Shown: one piece after another, positions 56,875 through 64,000 of the stretch
Position numbering within the stretch: position 1 is the stretch's first letter
Layout: each line of letters begins with the position of its first letter
NCBI RefSeq assembly: GCF_017357225.1
Contig: NZ_CP071604.1
Location: 3,041,001-3,105,000 of the forward strand
Direction: 5' to 3'
Length of the DNA: 64,000 bases
Source of the DNA: Rhizobium binae
GTDB taxonomy: Bacteria; Pseudomonadota; Alphaproteobacteria; Rhizobiales; Rhizobiaceae
The notes under the pieces: model-generated
What the model saw: the letters and a program-made list of their open reading frames with translations, nothing else
Told to the model about the DNA's origin: nothing
The model's database searches: none
Position numbers and translations under genes: made by a program

Positions 56875-57659
56875 AGACACAACGCCTCGGCGCGTGGATC
56901 GCCATTATTCTGGGCGCATCCTATTTCATAATTCCGCTGATCGGCACCATCGAGTTTTCGCTGCGCATGCGCCGCGGCGAATATAGCTTCGATGCTTACC
57001 AGTCGGTCTTTTCCGATGCCCAGTTCCGCGAGACCTTCGGCTACTCCATGCTTATGGCGCTGCTGACCATCGTCTTCGGCATGCTGCTCGTCGTCCCCAC
57101 CGCCTACTGGGTGCGGCTGCGCCTACCGCAGATGCGCCCCGTCGTCGAATTCATCACACTACTGCCGCTCGTCATCCCGGCGATCGTCATTGTCTTCGGT
57201 TACCTCAGAATGTACAATTCGTCGTCCTATCTGCCGCTGACGGGTTCGACGACCGGCACCAACGCCCTGCTGGTCTTCTCCTATATCACGCTGTCGCTGC
57301 CCTATATGTACCGCGCCGTCGATACCGCCATGCGCGCCATAGACGTCCGCACCCTGACGGAGGCGGCCGAAAGCCTCGGCGCCCGCTGGACGACCATCAT
57401 GTTCCGGTGCATTTTCCCCAATGTCATGAGCGGCGTGCTCTCGGGCGCCTTTATCACTTTGGCGATCGTCATGGGCGAATTCACCTTCGCCGCCCTGCTC
57501 AACCGCCCGGCCTTCGGCCCCTACCTGCAGCTTGTCGGCGCCAACAAGGCCTACGAGCCTTCGGCGCTCGCCGTCATCGCCTTCTCGATCACCTGGCTCA
57601 GCATGGGCCTGCTCAACCTCGTTTCCCGCTTCGGCAAAGCCCGCCCGGCAAAGGCTTAA
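56871..57659 (+). CDS. ABC transporter permease (PotC-type)
   Basis: 262 residues, six helices, EAA loop DVRTLTEAAESLGARWTTIM. Co-translated with the first permease and 12 bp before the ATPase gene. Together they make the heterodimeric channel of a spermidine/iron-type importer. Confidence 0.92.
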   Translation: MKTQRLGAWIAIILGASYFIIPLIGTIEFSLRMRRGEYSFDAYQSVFSDAQFRETFGYSMLMALLTIVFGMLLVVPTAYWVRLRLPQMRPVVEFITLLPLVIPAIVIVFGYLRMYNSSSYLPLTGSTTGTNALLVFSYITLSLPYMYRAVDTAMRAIDVRTLTEAAESLGARWTTIMFRCIFPNVMSGVLSGAFITLAIVMGEFTFAALLNRPAFGPYLQLVGANKAYEPSALAVIAFSITWLSMGLLNLVSRFGKARPAKA

Positions 57660-57671
57660 GGTAACCGGCTC

Positions 57672-58733
57672 ATGTCTTTTCTCACATTGAACAACATTCA
57701 GAAATCCTTCGGCCCGGTACAGGTCGTCAAGAACTTCAACATGAACATCGAGAAGGGTGAATTCGTCTCCTTCCTGGGACCGTCGGGCTGTGGCAAGACG
57801 ACCGTTCTGCGCATGATCGCCGGCTTCGAGACGCCGACAGGTGGCACGCTGACCATCAACGGCAAGGACCAGAGTTCGCTCAAACCGAACCAGCGCAACA
57901 TCGGCATGGTTTTCCAGGCCTATGCGCTATTCCCGAATATGACGGTGCACGACAACGTCGCCTTCGGCCTGAAGGTCGCCGGTGCCTCGAAGCCTGAAAT
58001 CGACGCTCGCGTCAAGGAAATGCTCGGCCTGATCAAGCTCGATCACCTGGCCGACCGCTTCCCCTATCAGATGTCGGGCGGCCAGCAGCAGCGTGTTGCG
58101 CTGGCCCGCGCGCTCGCCGTCAAGCCGCAGGTACTGCTGCTCGACGAGCCGCTGTCGGCCCTGGATGCCAAAATCCGCGTGTCGCTGCGCGAGGAAATCC
58201 GCCAAATCCAGCAGCAGCTCGGCATCACGACGGTTTTCGTTACCCACGATCAGGAAGAGGCGCTGTCGATCTCCGACCGCATCGTCGTCATGAATGCCGG
58301 CAAGGCCGACCAGATTGGTTCGCCCTTCGAGATTTACAACACGCCGGCAACGCGCTTCGTCGCCTCCTTTGTCGGTACGCTGAACCTCATCGAGGCCAAG
58401 GTCGTCGATCCCGATACCAACCGCATCCAGATCGGCGATCAGGGTATAACGTTGAAGCAGTCGGTCGCCTCCCACAAGGCCGGAGAAACCATTTCGCTGG
58501 CGCTACGTCCGGAAGCTGGCTCCCTCTCCGACAGTGTTAAGAGCGACACGGCGTTGACCGGTCAGGTTGTCTCGGCCCACTTTCTCGGATCAGTCATCCG
58601 CACCCGCATGAATGTCGGTGGCAATGTCATCTCCTTCGACATGTTCAACAGCCCGGGCACCACCCCGCCGCAGGCCGGAGAAACGGTGACGCTGCGCTTC
58701 ATGGCAGCCGACCTGCTCATCATCCGCGACTAG
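57672..58733 (+). CDS. ABC transporter ATP-binding protein
   Basis: 353 residues. Walker A GPSGCGKTT, Q-loop FQAYALFPNM, signature MSGGQQQRVALARALA, Walker B VLLLDEPLSALDA and the H-loop VFVTHDQEEAL are intact. A C-terminal TOBE_2 domain (about 275-350) is present, as in PotA/FbpC-type ATPases. Ends the operon before a terminator. Confidence 0.95.
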   Translation: MSFLTLNNIQKSFGPVQVVKNFNMNIEKGEFVSFLGPSGCGKTTVLRMIAGFETPTGGTLTINGKDQSSLKPNQRNIGMVFQAYALFPNMTVHDNVAFGLKVAGASKPEIDARVKEMLGLIKLDHLADRFPYQMSGGQQQRVALARALAVKPQVLLLDEPLSALDAKIRVSLREEIRQIQQQLGITTVFVTHDQEEALSISDRIVVMNAGKADQIGSPFEIYNTPATRFVASFVGTLNLIEAKVVDPDTNRIQIGDQGITLKQSVASHKAGETISLALRPEAGSLSDSVKSDTALTGQVVSAHFLGSVIRTRMNVGGNVISFDMFNSPGTTPPQAGETVTLRFMAADLLIIRD

Positions 58734-58760
58734 TCGGCGTAGCGCGATCTCGCCCGGAAG

Positions 58761-58784
58761 GCGCCGCCGACGCGGCGCTTTTTT
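58761..58784 (+). terminator. Rho-independent terminator of the ABC operon
   Basis: Stem GCGCCGC/GCGGCGC with loop CGAC followed by six T, 27 bases after the ATPase stop. Confidence 0.85.
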
Positions 58785-58921
58785 AATTTCAGGCCGGCCG
58801 ACCTGTCAGCAAACGTGATGCAGCCATCACCGCAAAGCACTTGAACTCTGCCGGCTCAGTGCCAGAAGTTGAGTAAACCAAATGAGCAGGTAGCTTCCGC
58901 CTGGCATTTACGCGATGGGAT

Positions 58922-59233
58922 ATGTCGATGATTACCTGCCACCTGCGTTATGTGATCGATCCGTACAAGCTTGCCGAATTCGAGGAATATGCCCGACTCT
59001 GGATTCCGATCGTCAACAGGATGGGCGGCACCCATCACGGTTATTTCCTGCCATCCGAAGGCGCCAACAACATTGCCGTTGCCTTGTTTTCCTTCCCGAG
59101 CCTTGCCGCCTACGAGGACTATCGCACGCGCATGGCAAGCGATCCGGAATGTCAGGCCGCTTTCGAACTCGACAAACGCAACCGCAGTATCGTCAGCTAT
59201 GAACGCAGCTTCATGCGGCCCTTGCTCGGCTGA
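58922..59233 (+). CDS. NIPSNAP-family protein
   Basis: 103 residues of the dimeric ferredoxin-like alpha/beta-barrel superfamily: CHLRYVIDPYKLAEFEEYAR, GGTHHGYFLPSEG and FELDKRNRSIVSYERSF. Function unknown; family members are often found beside catabolic genes. ATG at 58922 or 58928; only a weak ribosome site is seen. Ends 25 bp before a bidirectional terminator. Confidence 0.85.
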   Translation: MSMITCHLRYVIDPYKLAEFEEYARLWIPIVNRMGGTHHGYFLPSEGANNIAVALFSFPSLAAYEDYRTRMASDPECQAAFELDKRNRSIVSYERSFMRPLLG

Positions 59234-59258
59234 TCGAACCGCGCACGACGGGAAATGA

Positions 59259-59291
59259 AAAAGCCCCGCCAGACTGGCTGGCGGGGCTTTT
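59259..59291. terminator. Bidirectional terminator
   Basis: Perfect 14-bp stem AAAAGCCCCGCCAG/CTGGCGGGGCTTTT with a 5-base loop between the NIPSNAP gene (plus) and the ATPase gene (minus). Confidence 0.9.
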
Positions 59292-59306
59292 CGTTCTGTC
59301 ATACAC

Positions 59307-60308
59307 TTACCGGATCGCCTGGTCGTCTACATCGAAGCGATGCACATGCGCCTGGTCCGGGGTCGCATAGACGATCTCGTCCGGCTCATACTGGTGTTCG
59401 CCGAAAAGACGCGCCGTCAACAGGCCGCATTGATCAGATTCCAGATAGATGATCGTGTCGGCGCCGAGATGCTCGACATGCACGACCTTGGCAGCCCAGG
59501 CTCCCTGCTCCCGCGACAGCGTCATATGTTCGGGGCGCACGCCGATGGTCTTGGCGCTGTGATCGCCGACCTTCTCGCCTGCGATGAAATTCATCTGCGG
59601 CGAACCGATGAAGCCTGCGACGAAAACATTGGCCGGACGATTGTAGAGTTCCATCGGCGAACCGATCTGCTCGATCGCACCGGCATTCAGCACCACGATC
59701 TTGTCGGCAAGCGTCATCGCCTCGACTTGATCGTGGGTGACATAGATCATCGTCGCCTTCAGACTGCGGTGCAGCCGTGCGATTTCGAGGCGGGTCTGGA
59801 CGCGCAACGCCGCATCGAGGTTCGACAGCGGTTCGTCAAACAGGAAGAGTTCCGGTTCGCGCACAATGGCGCGGCCGATCGCGACGCGCTGGCGCTGTCC
59901 GCCGGAGAGCTCGGCCGGCCGCCGCGCCAGATAGGGTTCCAGCGAAAGCATGCCGGATGCCTTGCTGACACGCTTGTCGATCTCGTCCTTGGCGGTGCCC
60001 GCCTGTTTGAGACCGAGCCCCATATTGTCCTTGACCGTCAGATGCGGATAGAGCGCGTAAGACTGGAACACCATGGCAATGCCGCGCTTTGCCGGCGGCG
60101 TCAGCGTCTCGTCGCGGCCATTGATGACGACGGCGCCCGAGGTGACGTCTTCGAGGCCGGCGATGCTGCGCAACAGCGTCGATTTCCCACAGCCCGACGG
60201 GCCGACGAAGATGACGAATTCACCGTCCTTCACTTCGAGGTCGATGCCCTTCAGCACCTCATGCGTTCCATAGGTCTTGCGGATGGATTTGAGTTGAAGC
60301 GATCCCAC
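59307..60308 (-). CDS. Sugar ABC transporter ATP-binding protein (MalK/UgpC-type)
   Basis: 333 residues from GTG 60308 (AAGGAAAAG upstream). Walker [11 protein letters not shown]-loop [10 protein letters not shown], signature [15 protein letters not shown], Walker [15 protein letters not shown]-loop [10 protein letters not shown], and a C-terminal TOBE domain with [10 protein letters not shown], the hallmark of MalK-like CUT1 ATPases. Last gene of a leftward operon that includes two permeases, a dehydrogenase and a binding protein. Confidence 0.94.
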   Translation of the reverse strand: MGSLQLKSIRKTYGTHEVLKGIDLEVKDGEFVIFVGPSGCGKSTLLRSIAGLEDVTSGAVVINGRDETLTPPAKRGIAMVFQSYALYPHLTVKDNMGLGLKQAGTAKDEIDKRVSKASGMLSLEPYLARRPAELSGGQRQRVAIGRAIVREPELFLFDEPLSNLDAALRVQTRLEIARLHRSLKATMIYVTHDQVEAMTLADKIVVLNAGAIEQIGSPMELYNRPANVFVAGFIGSPQMNFIAGEKVGDHSAKTIGVRPEHMTLSREQGAWAAKVVHVEHLGADTIIYLESDQCGLLTARLFGEHQYEPDEIVYATPDQAHVHRFDVDDQAIR

Positions 60309-60318
60309 TATCTTTTCC

Positions 60319-61380
60319 TTACAATCTGACCGGCTGGCCGGTGCGCACGCTCTCGTCGGCGGCAAGGCAGATGCGCAGCGACGCCACCGCATCCGCCATA
60401 TGGCGATCGAGGTTCAGATCCTCTCGGATCGCCCTCAGCATGAAGGCCTGTTCCAGGTCGCAGAGCGCCTGATGACCGGGCTCGCCCGTCATCCTCATAT
60501 CCTGGTCGGGCCGGATGAACTTGCCGTCAGCGCCGGTTTCGGCCGTGTGCAGACGGATCACTGATGTCTTGGTGTGAGTGTCGATATCATCGGACTTAGC
60601 GTTCGGATCCATGACGATCGACACCGCGCCCTTCGGTGACATCACGTCCTTGACGAAGAAGGCGGTCTCCGAAATCATCGGTCCCCAGCCGGCCTCGTAC
60701 CAGCCGACCGAGCCGTCCTCGAAGAGCACCTGCAACTGCCCGTAATTGTACATGTCTGCGGCGATCTCGTCGGAGAGGCGCAGCCCCATGCCGCGCACCT
60801 CGACGGCCCTGGCATCGGTGATCTGGCACATGACGTCGACATAATGCACGCCGCAATCGACGATCGGCGAGGTCGTGCGCATCAGCGACTTGTGCGTCGC
60901 CCAGGTGGGGCCGCTGGACTGTTGGTTGAGGTTCATGCGGAAGACGTAAGGCGGGCCGAGCTTGCGCGCCTCCTCTATCAGTTTCGTCCAGGAGGGGTGA
61001 TGGCGAAGGATATAGCCGATCACCAGCTTGCACCCCGCCGTCTTCGCCGCCGCCACGACCCGCTCGGCGTCGGCCACGGTGGTCGCCAGCGGCTTCTCCA
61101 CGAAGACATGGCAGCCGGCCTCGAAGGCGGCGACGGCATAATCGGCATGGCTGTCGGAATAGGTGTTGATCGAGCAGAGATCCGGCTTCAGTTCGGCGAG
61201 CGCCGTCATGAAGTCGGGATGAACCTTATAGGCCTGCAGATCGGGCTCCAGCTTCGCCGGCGAGCGGTTGACGAGACCGATAATCTCGAAACCCGGATTG
61301 TTGTGATAGGCGAGCGCGTGGCTGCGACCCATGTTGCCGAGGCCGGCAACAAGGACACGGATCGGTTTCTCCTGGCTCAC
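60319..61380 (-). CDS. Gfo/Idh/MocA-family sugar dehydrogenase
   Basis: 353 residues from GTG 61380, which overlaps the permease stop (GTGA). N-terminal NAD(P) fold [20 protein letters not shown], then the [15 protein letters not shown] motif carrying the conserved Lys, and a C-terminal alpha/beta domain with [13 protein letters not shown]. Probably oxidises the imported sugar or inositol-like compound; its position inside the transporter operon supports this. The exact substrate is not known. Confidence 0.9.
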   Translation of the reverse strand: MSQEKPIRVLVAGLGNMGRSHALAYHNNPGFEIIGLVNRSPAKLEPDLQAYKVHPDFMTALAELKPDLCSINTYSDSHADYAVAAFEAGCHVFVEKPLATTVADAERVVAAAKTAGCKLVIGYILRHHPSWTKLIEEARKLGPPYVFRMNLNQQSSGPTWATHKSLMRTTSPIVDCGVHYVDVMCQITDARAVEVRGMGLRLSDEIAADMYNYGQLQVLFEDGSVGWYEAGWGPMISETAFFVKDVMSPKGAVSIVMDPNAKSDDIDTHTKTSVIRLHTAETGADGKFIRPDQDMRMTGEPGHQALCDLEQAFMLRAIREDLNLDRHMADAVASLRICLAADESVRTGQPVRL

Positions 61381-62216
61381 TTGACGGCTCCTGATGTAAT
61401 GCCGCGGATCAGTTGCCGCGAAAAGATGACGTAGAGGACGAGGATCGGCAGGATGGCCAGCGACAGCGCTGCCAGCACCGCGTTCCAATTGGTGACGAAC
61501 TGGCCGATGAATATCTGCGAGCCGAGAGTCACCGTCTTGGTGGCCTCGGCGGGCGCGAGGATCAGCGGGAACCAGAGATCGTTCCAGATCGGGATCATCG
61601 TGAACACCGCGACCGTCGCCATGGCCGGGCGCACCAGCGGCAGCACCAGGCGGAAGAAGATCGCATATTCCGACAACCCGTCGATGCGCCCGGCATTCTT
61701 CAGATCGTCCGAAACCGTACGCATGAATTCCGACAGGATGAAGATCGCGAGCGGTATGCCTTGCGCGGTATAAACAAGGATCAGCGCCGTCAGCGTGTTG
61801 ACGAGGCCGGCCGCTACCATGCCCTGCAGGATCGCCACCGTGCCGAGACGGATCGGGATCATGATGCCGATCGCCATATAGAGCCCGAGCAGCGCATTGC
61901 CGCGGAAGCGGTATTCCGACAGTGCGAAGGCCGCCATGGCGCCGAAGAGCAGCACCAGCAGGATCGAGACGATCGTCACGATGAAGCTGTTCTGGAAATA
62001 GGTGGCGAAATCGCCCTGCCCAAGCACCGTCTGATAGCCGACGAGGCTGAAAGTCGACGGCGTCGGGATCATCAGCGGCTCGCGGAAGATCGAGGCGCGA
62101 TCCTTGAACGAGTTGACGATGGTGAGGAAGACGGGAAACAGCGCGACCAGCGTATAGGCGGAGAGCGCCAGATGCACGAGGCCGGTACGGATGGGAGATG
62201 TGCGTGCCTTGGACAT
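61377..62216 (-). CDS. Sugar ABC permease (MalG-type)
   Basis: 279 residues, six helices. EAA loop KNAGRIDGLSEYAIFFRLVL; the N-terminal LVALFPVFLTIVNSFKD is typical of CUT1 MalG proteins. 9 bp after the MalF-type permease. Confidence 0.93.
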   Translation of the reverse strand: MSKARTSPIRTGLVHLALSAYTLVALFPVFLTIVNSFKDRASIFREPLMIPTPSTFSLVGYQTVLGQGDFATYFQNSFIVTIVSILLVLLFGAMAAFALSEYRFRGNALLGLYMAIGIMIPIRLGTVAILQGMVAAGLVNTLTALILVYTAQGIPLAIFILSEFMRTVSDDLKNAGRIDGLSEYAIFFRLVLPLVRPAMATVAVFTMIPIWNDLWFPLILAPAEATKTVTLGSQIFIGQFVTNWNAVLAALSLAILPILVLYVIFSRQLIRGITSGAVK

Positions 62217-62225
62217 ACGCGCTCC

Positions 62226-63173
62226 TCAGAACTGGTAGCGACGCATGCGCCGCTGGATGACGAAGAGATAAAGCGAGACGCCGACGAGGATGATGAGGAA
62301 CATCACGGTCGCGATCGTAGCGCCCATCGAGCGGTCGCCGAGCTGAAGCTGAAAACCGAAGAAGGTGCGGTAGAGCAACGTGCCGAGAATATCTGTCGAC
62401 ATGTCAGGCCCTGCAAGCGCGCCCTGCACCGTGTAGATGAGGTCGAAGGCATTGAAATTGCCGACGAAAGTCAGGATCGAGATGATGCCGATCGCCGGCA
62501 GGATGAGCGGCAGTTTGATCTTCCAGAACTGCGCCCAGCCCGTGATGCCGTCGCATTCGGCCGCCTCGATCACCTCTTCGGGGATGCTCAGAAGCGCGGC
62601 GTAGATCAGCATCATCGGAATGCCGATATATTGCCAGTTGGAGATCAGCGACACGGCGATCAGCGCCGAGCCGGGCTTTCCGAGCCAGGGCGCGAACAGG
62701 AATTTGAGCCCGATGAGATCGAGCATCCAGGGCGCGACACCCCATATCGGCGACAGGATCAGCTTCCAGATGAAGCCGACGATGACGAAGGAAAGCAGCG
62801 TCGGCAGGAATATCGCCGTGCGGTAGAAGGCCACCCCGCGCAGCTTCGGCACCGAAAGCAGGGCCGCCAGCGCAATGCCGATCGGGTTCTGCACGCACAT
62901 GTGGATGGCGAAGAAGATCAGGTTGTTGACGAGCGCATTCCAGAAATCATGCGCCCAGCGCGGATCGCCGAACAGCACCTTGAAATTCGCCAGTCCCACG
63001 AAAGCCGGCTGCCCGTCGATCGTATTGTAGAGCGAAAGCCTGAGCGTTTCGATGAGCGGCAGCACCATGACGGCGGAATAGACGATCACCGCGGGCAGCA
63101 TGAAGACGAAGATGTGCCAGCGCACCGGGCGCTTGATCGGGACGATATCGATCGCGTTGTCGGTTTCGCTCAT
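62226..63173 (-). CDS. Sugar ABC permease (MalF-type)
   Basis: 315 residues, six helices, EAA loop EEVIEAAECDGITGWAQFWK with the IKLPLILPAIG helix behind it. Partner of the MalG-type permease in the same CUT1 importer. Confidence 0.93.
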   Translation of the reverse strand: MSETDNAIDIVPIKRPVRWHIFVFMLPAVIVYSAVMVLPLIETLRLSLYNTIDGQPAFVGLANFKVLFGDPRWAHDFWNALVNNLIFFAIHMCVQNPIGIALAALLSVPKLRGVAFYRTAIFLPTLLSFVIVGFIWKLILSPIWGVAPWMLDLIGLKFLFAPWLGKPGSALIAVSLISNWQYIGIPMMLIYAALLSIPEEVIEAAECDGITGWAQFWKIKLPLILPAIGIISILTFVGNFNAFDLIYTVQGALAGPDMSTDILGTLLYRTFFGFQLQLGDRSMGATIATVMFLIILVGVSLYLFVIQRRMRRYQF

Positions 63174-63235
63174 GGCTTTTGCCTGTTCTTGTCGACTGGC
63201 CGCAATCGTGCGGACGCAGATGGAAAACCTTGCGC

Positions 63236-63366
63236 CTCACCCGAACTCTCTGCCGACGGGGAGAGAGGCAACGCCCTGCAGGGATGTTAAATCGGGCTGG
63301 GAGGTCGCTGCGAGTCTCCTTCTCCCCGCGAGCGGGGAGAAGGTGGCCGGCGGGCCGGATGAGGGG
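63236..63366. repeat. RIME-like palindromic repeat
   Basis: In the 217-bp gap between the binding-protein and permease genes. Contains the palindrome CCTTCTCCCC...GGGGAGAAGG (63319-63342) and the arm GGCCGGCGGGCCGGATGAGG, hallmarks of rhizobial intergenic mosaic elements. It may form a stable hairpin that limits read-through and favours the binding protein. Confidence 0.65.
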
Positions 63367-63390
63367 CCGCAAACGCCGCCCCTGATCGCA

Positions 63391-64000
63391 TCACTTGGCC
63401 GGCTTGTACCAGCTGTCGAGGCCCTTCTGGAGCTTTTCGGCAGCAACCTGCGGCGTATCGGTGCCGTTGATCACGTTGGCCGATTCAACCCAGGTCTCGT
63501 TTTCGAGGTTCGGCGTGCCACGCGACAGGATCTGATAGGTCGAGCGCACAGTCGACTTGTACGGGCCGCGCCAGGAAACGAATTCCTGAGCGAGCGGATC
63601 GGACATCTTCACGGGGTTGGAGTTCAGGCTGAAGAAGCCCGGCAGTGAATTTGCGTAGATATCGGCGAACTCAGGCGAAGCGACCCAGCTGAGGAATTTC
63701 TTGGCTTCCTCGGCATGCGTGCTCTTCGCGTTCAAGGCGACGCCGATATCGGGATGGTCGGAGATGTAGCCCTGGTCACCGGCCTTCGGAACCGGCGGCG
63801 GGAAGGCGCCCATCTTGAACTGGGCCTGCGTATTGAAGAGCGCAATTTCCCAGGAACCGGCCGGATAGATCGCGGCGCGGCCGAGCGTGAAGAGGTTCTG
63901 GCTGTCCGAATAGGTCTGGGCTTCGAAACCGTCACCGAGATAAGGCTTCCACTTGGCAAGCTCCTCAAACGGTTTGACCCATTCCGGATCGGTCAGCTTC
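63391..64000 (-). CDS. Sugar ABC binding protein, N-terminus cut by window edge
   Basis: The frame is open from base 64000 to the stop at 63391, about 203 C-terminal residues. It resembles family 1 sugar-binding proteins: LGRAAIYPAGSWEIALFNTQ, the STHAEEAKKFLSWVASPEFA helix and a C-terminal LQKGLDSWY. First gene of the CUT1 operon; its signal peptide and start lie right of the window. Confidence 0.92.
   Translation of the reverse strand, partial: KLTDPEWVKPFEELAKWKPYLGDGFEAQTYSDSQNLFTLGRAAIYPAGSWEIALFNTQAQFKMGAFPPPVPKAGDQGYISDHPDIGVALNAKSTHAEEAKKFLSWVASPEFADIYANSLPGFFSLNSNPVKMSDPLAQEFVSWRGPYKSTVRSTYQILSRGTPNLENETWVESANVINGTDTPQVAAEKLQKGLDSWYKPAK

Noticed and set aside
61413..63290. 625-codon open frame opposite the sugar ABC permeases
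   Set aside because: Antisense shadow; extremely charged repetitive composition is the mirror of hydrophobic transmembrane codons.

Overview
The window looks like chromosome of a fast-growing Rhizobium of the R. leguminosarum/etli group. Evidence: GC-rich coding with strong third-position bias, the alphaproteobacterial dcw gene order, a btaAB pair for betaine lipids, RIME-like intergenic repeats and rhizobial-style promoters. This assignment is inference from gene content and similarity recalled from memory; no search was run.

Layout. (1) 1-16.1 kb: the division and cell wall (dcw) cluster, on the minus strand, in the order mraZ-rsmH-ftsL-ftsI-murE-murF-mraY-murD-ftsW-murG-murC-murB, then ddlB cut by the left edge. 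A plus-strand SDR epimerase sits between murB and ddlB. The mraZ promoter carries four TGGGN repeats at exact 10-bp spacing, a candidate MraZ operator. (2) 16.3-19.2 kb: RNase P RNA and two tandem FAD oxidoreductase genes, one broken by a single frameshift. (3) 19.3-32.2 kb: many peptidoglycan-active enzymes (two SLT transglycosylases, an Amidase_2 enzyme, GH25 lysozyme, MltB-like transglycosylase), with a TerB/DnaJ protein, PPi-phosphofructokinase, a LysE exporter, a serine hydrolase, btaAB, an EamA transporter and a 25-residue membrane peptide. (4) 32.2-36.9 kb: an ArsR-methyltransferase fusion plus metF behind a perfect palindrome, ettA and a secreted RNase T2. (5) 37-45.7 kb: a lipase / EamA / class III CoA-transferase / ThDP-enzyme operon; a minus-strand RidA / DUF442 / DUF4432 group; an L,D-transpeptidase; an AAC(6')-like acetyltransferase. 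(6) 45.9-53.6 kb: an orphan VirC1-like ParA, then a catabolic island (Fe-alcohol dehydrogenase, aldehyde dehydrogenase, glutamine-synthetase-like ligase, APC permease, N-formylglutamate-amidohydrolase-like enzyme) whose parts fit a gamma-glutamylation route for an amine or amino alcohol. (7) 53.7-64 kb: an RpiR regulator with a complete ABC importer, a NIPSNAP protein, and a second, carbohydrate-type ABC importer with a Gfo/Idh/MocA dehydrogenase; its binding protein is cut by the right edge.

Most promising for follow-up: the putative gamma-glutamylation island (46.8-53.6 kb), the mraZ promoter/operator architecture, the ArsR-methyltransferase/metF unit with its palindrome, the four-arm repeat before the oxidoreductase pair, and the conserved-looking 25-aa peptide gene. 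No tRNA, rRNA, CRISPR array, insertion sequence or prophage was seen.
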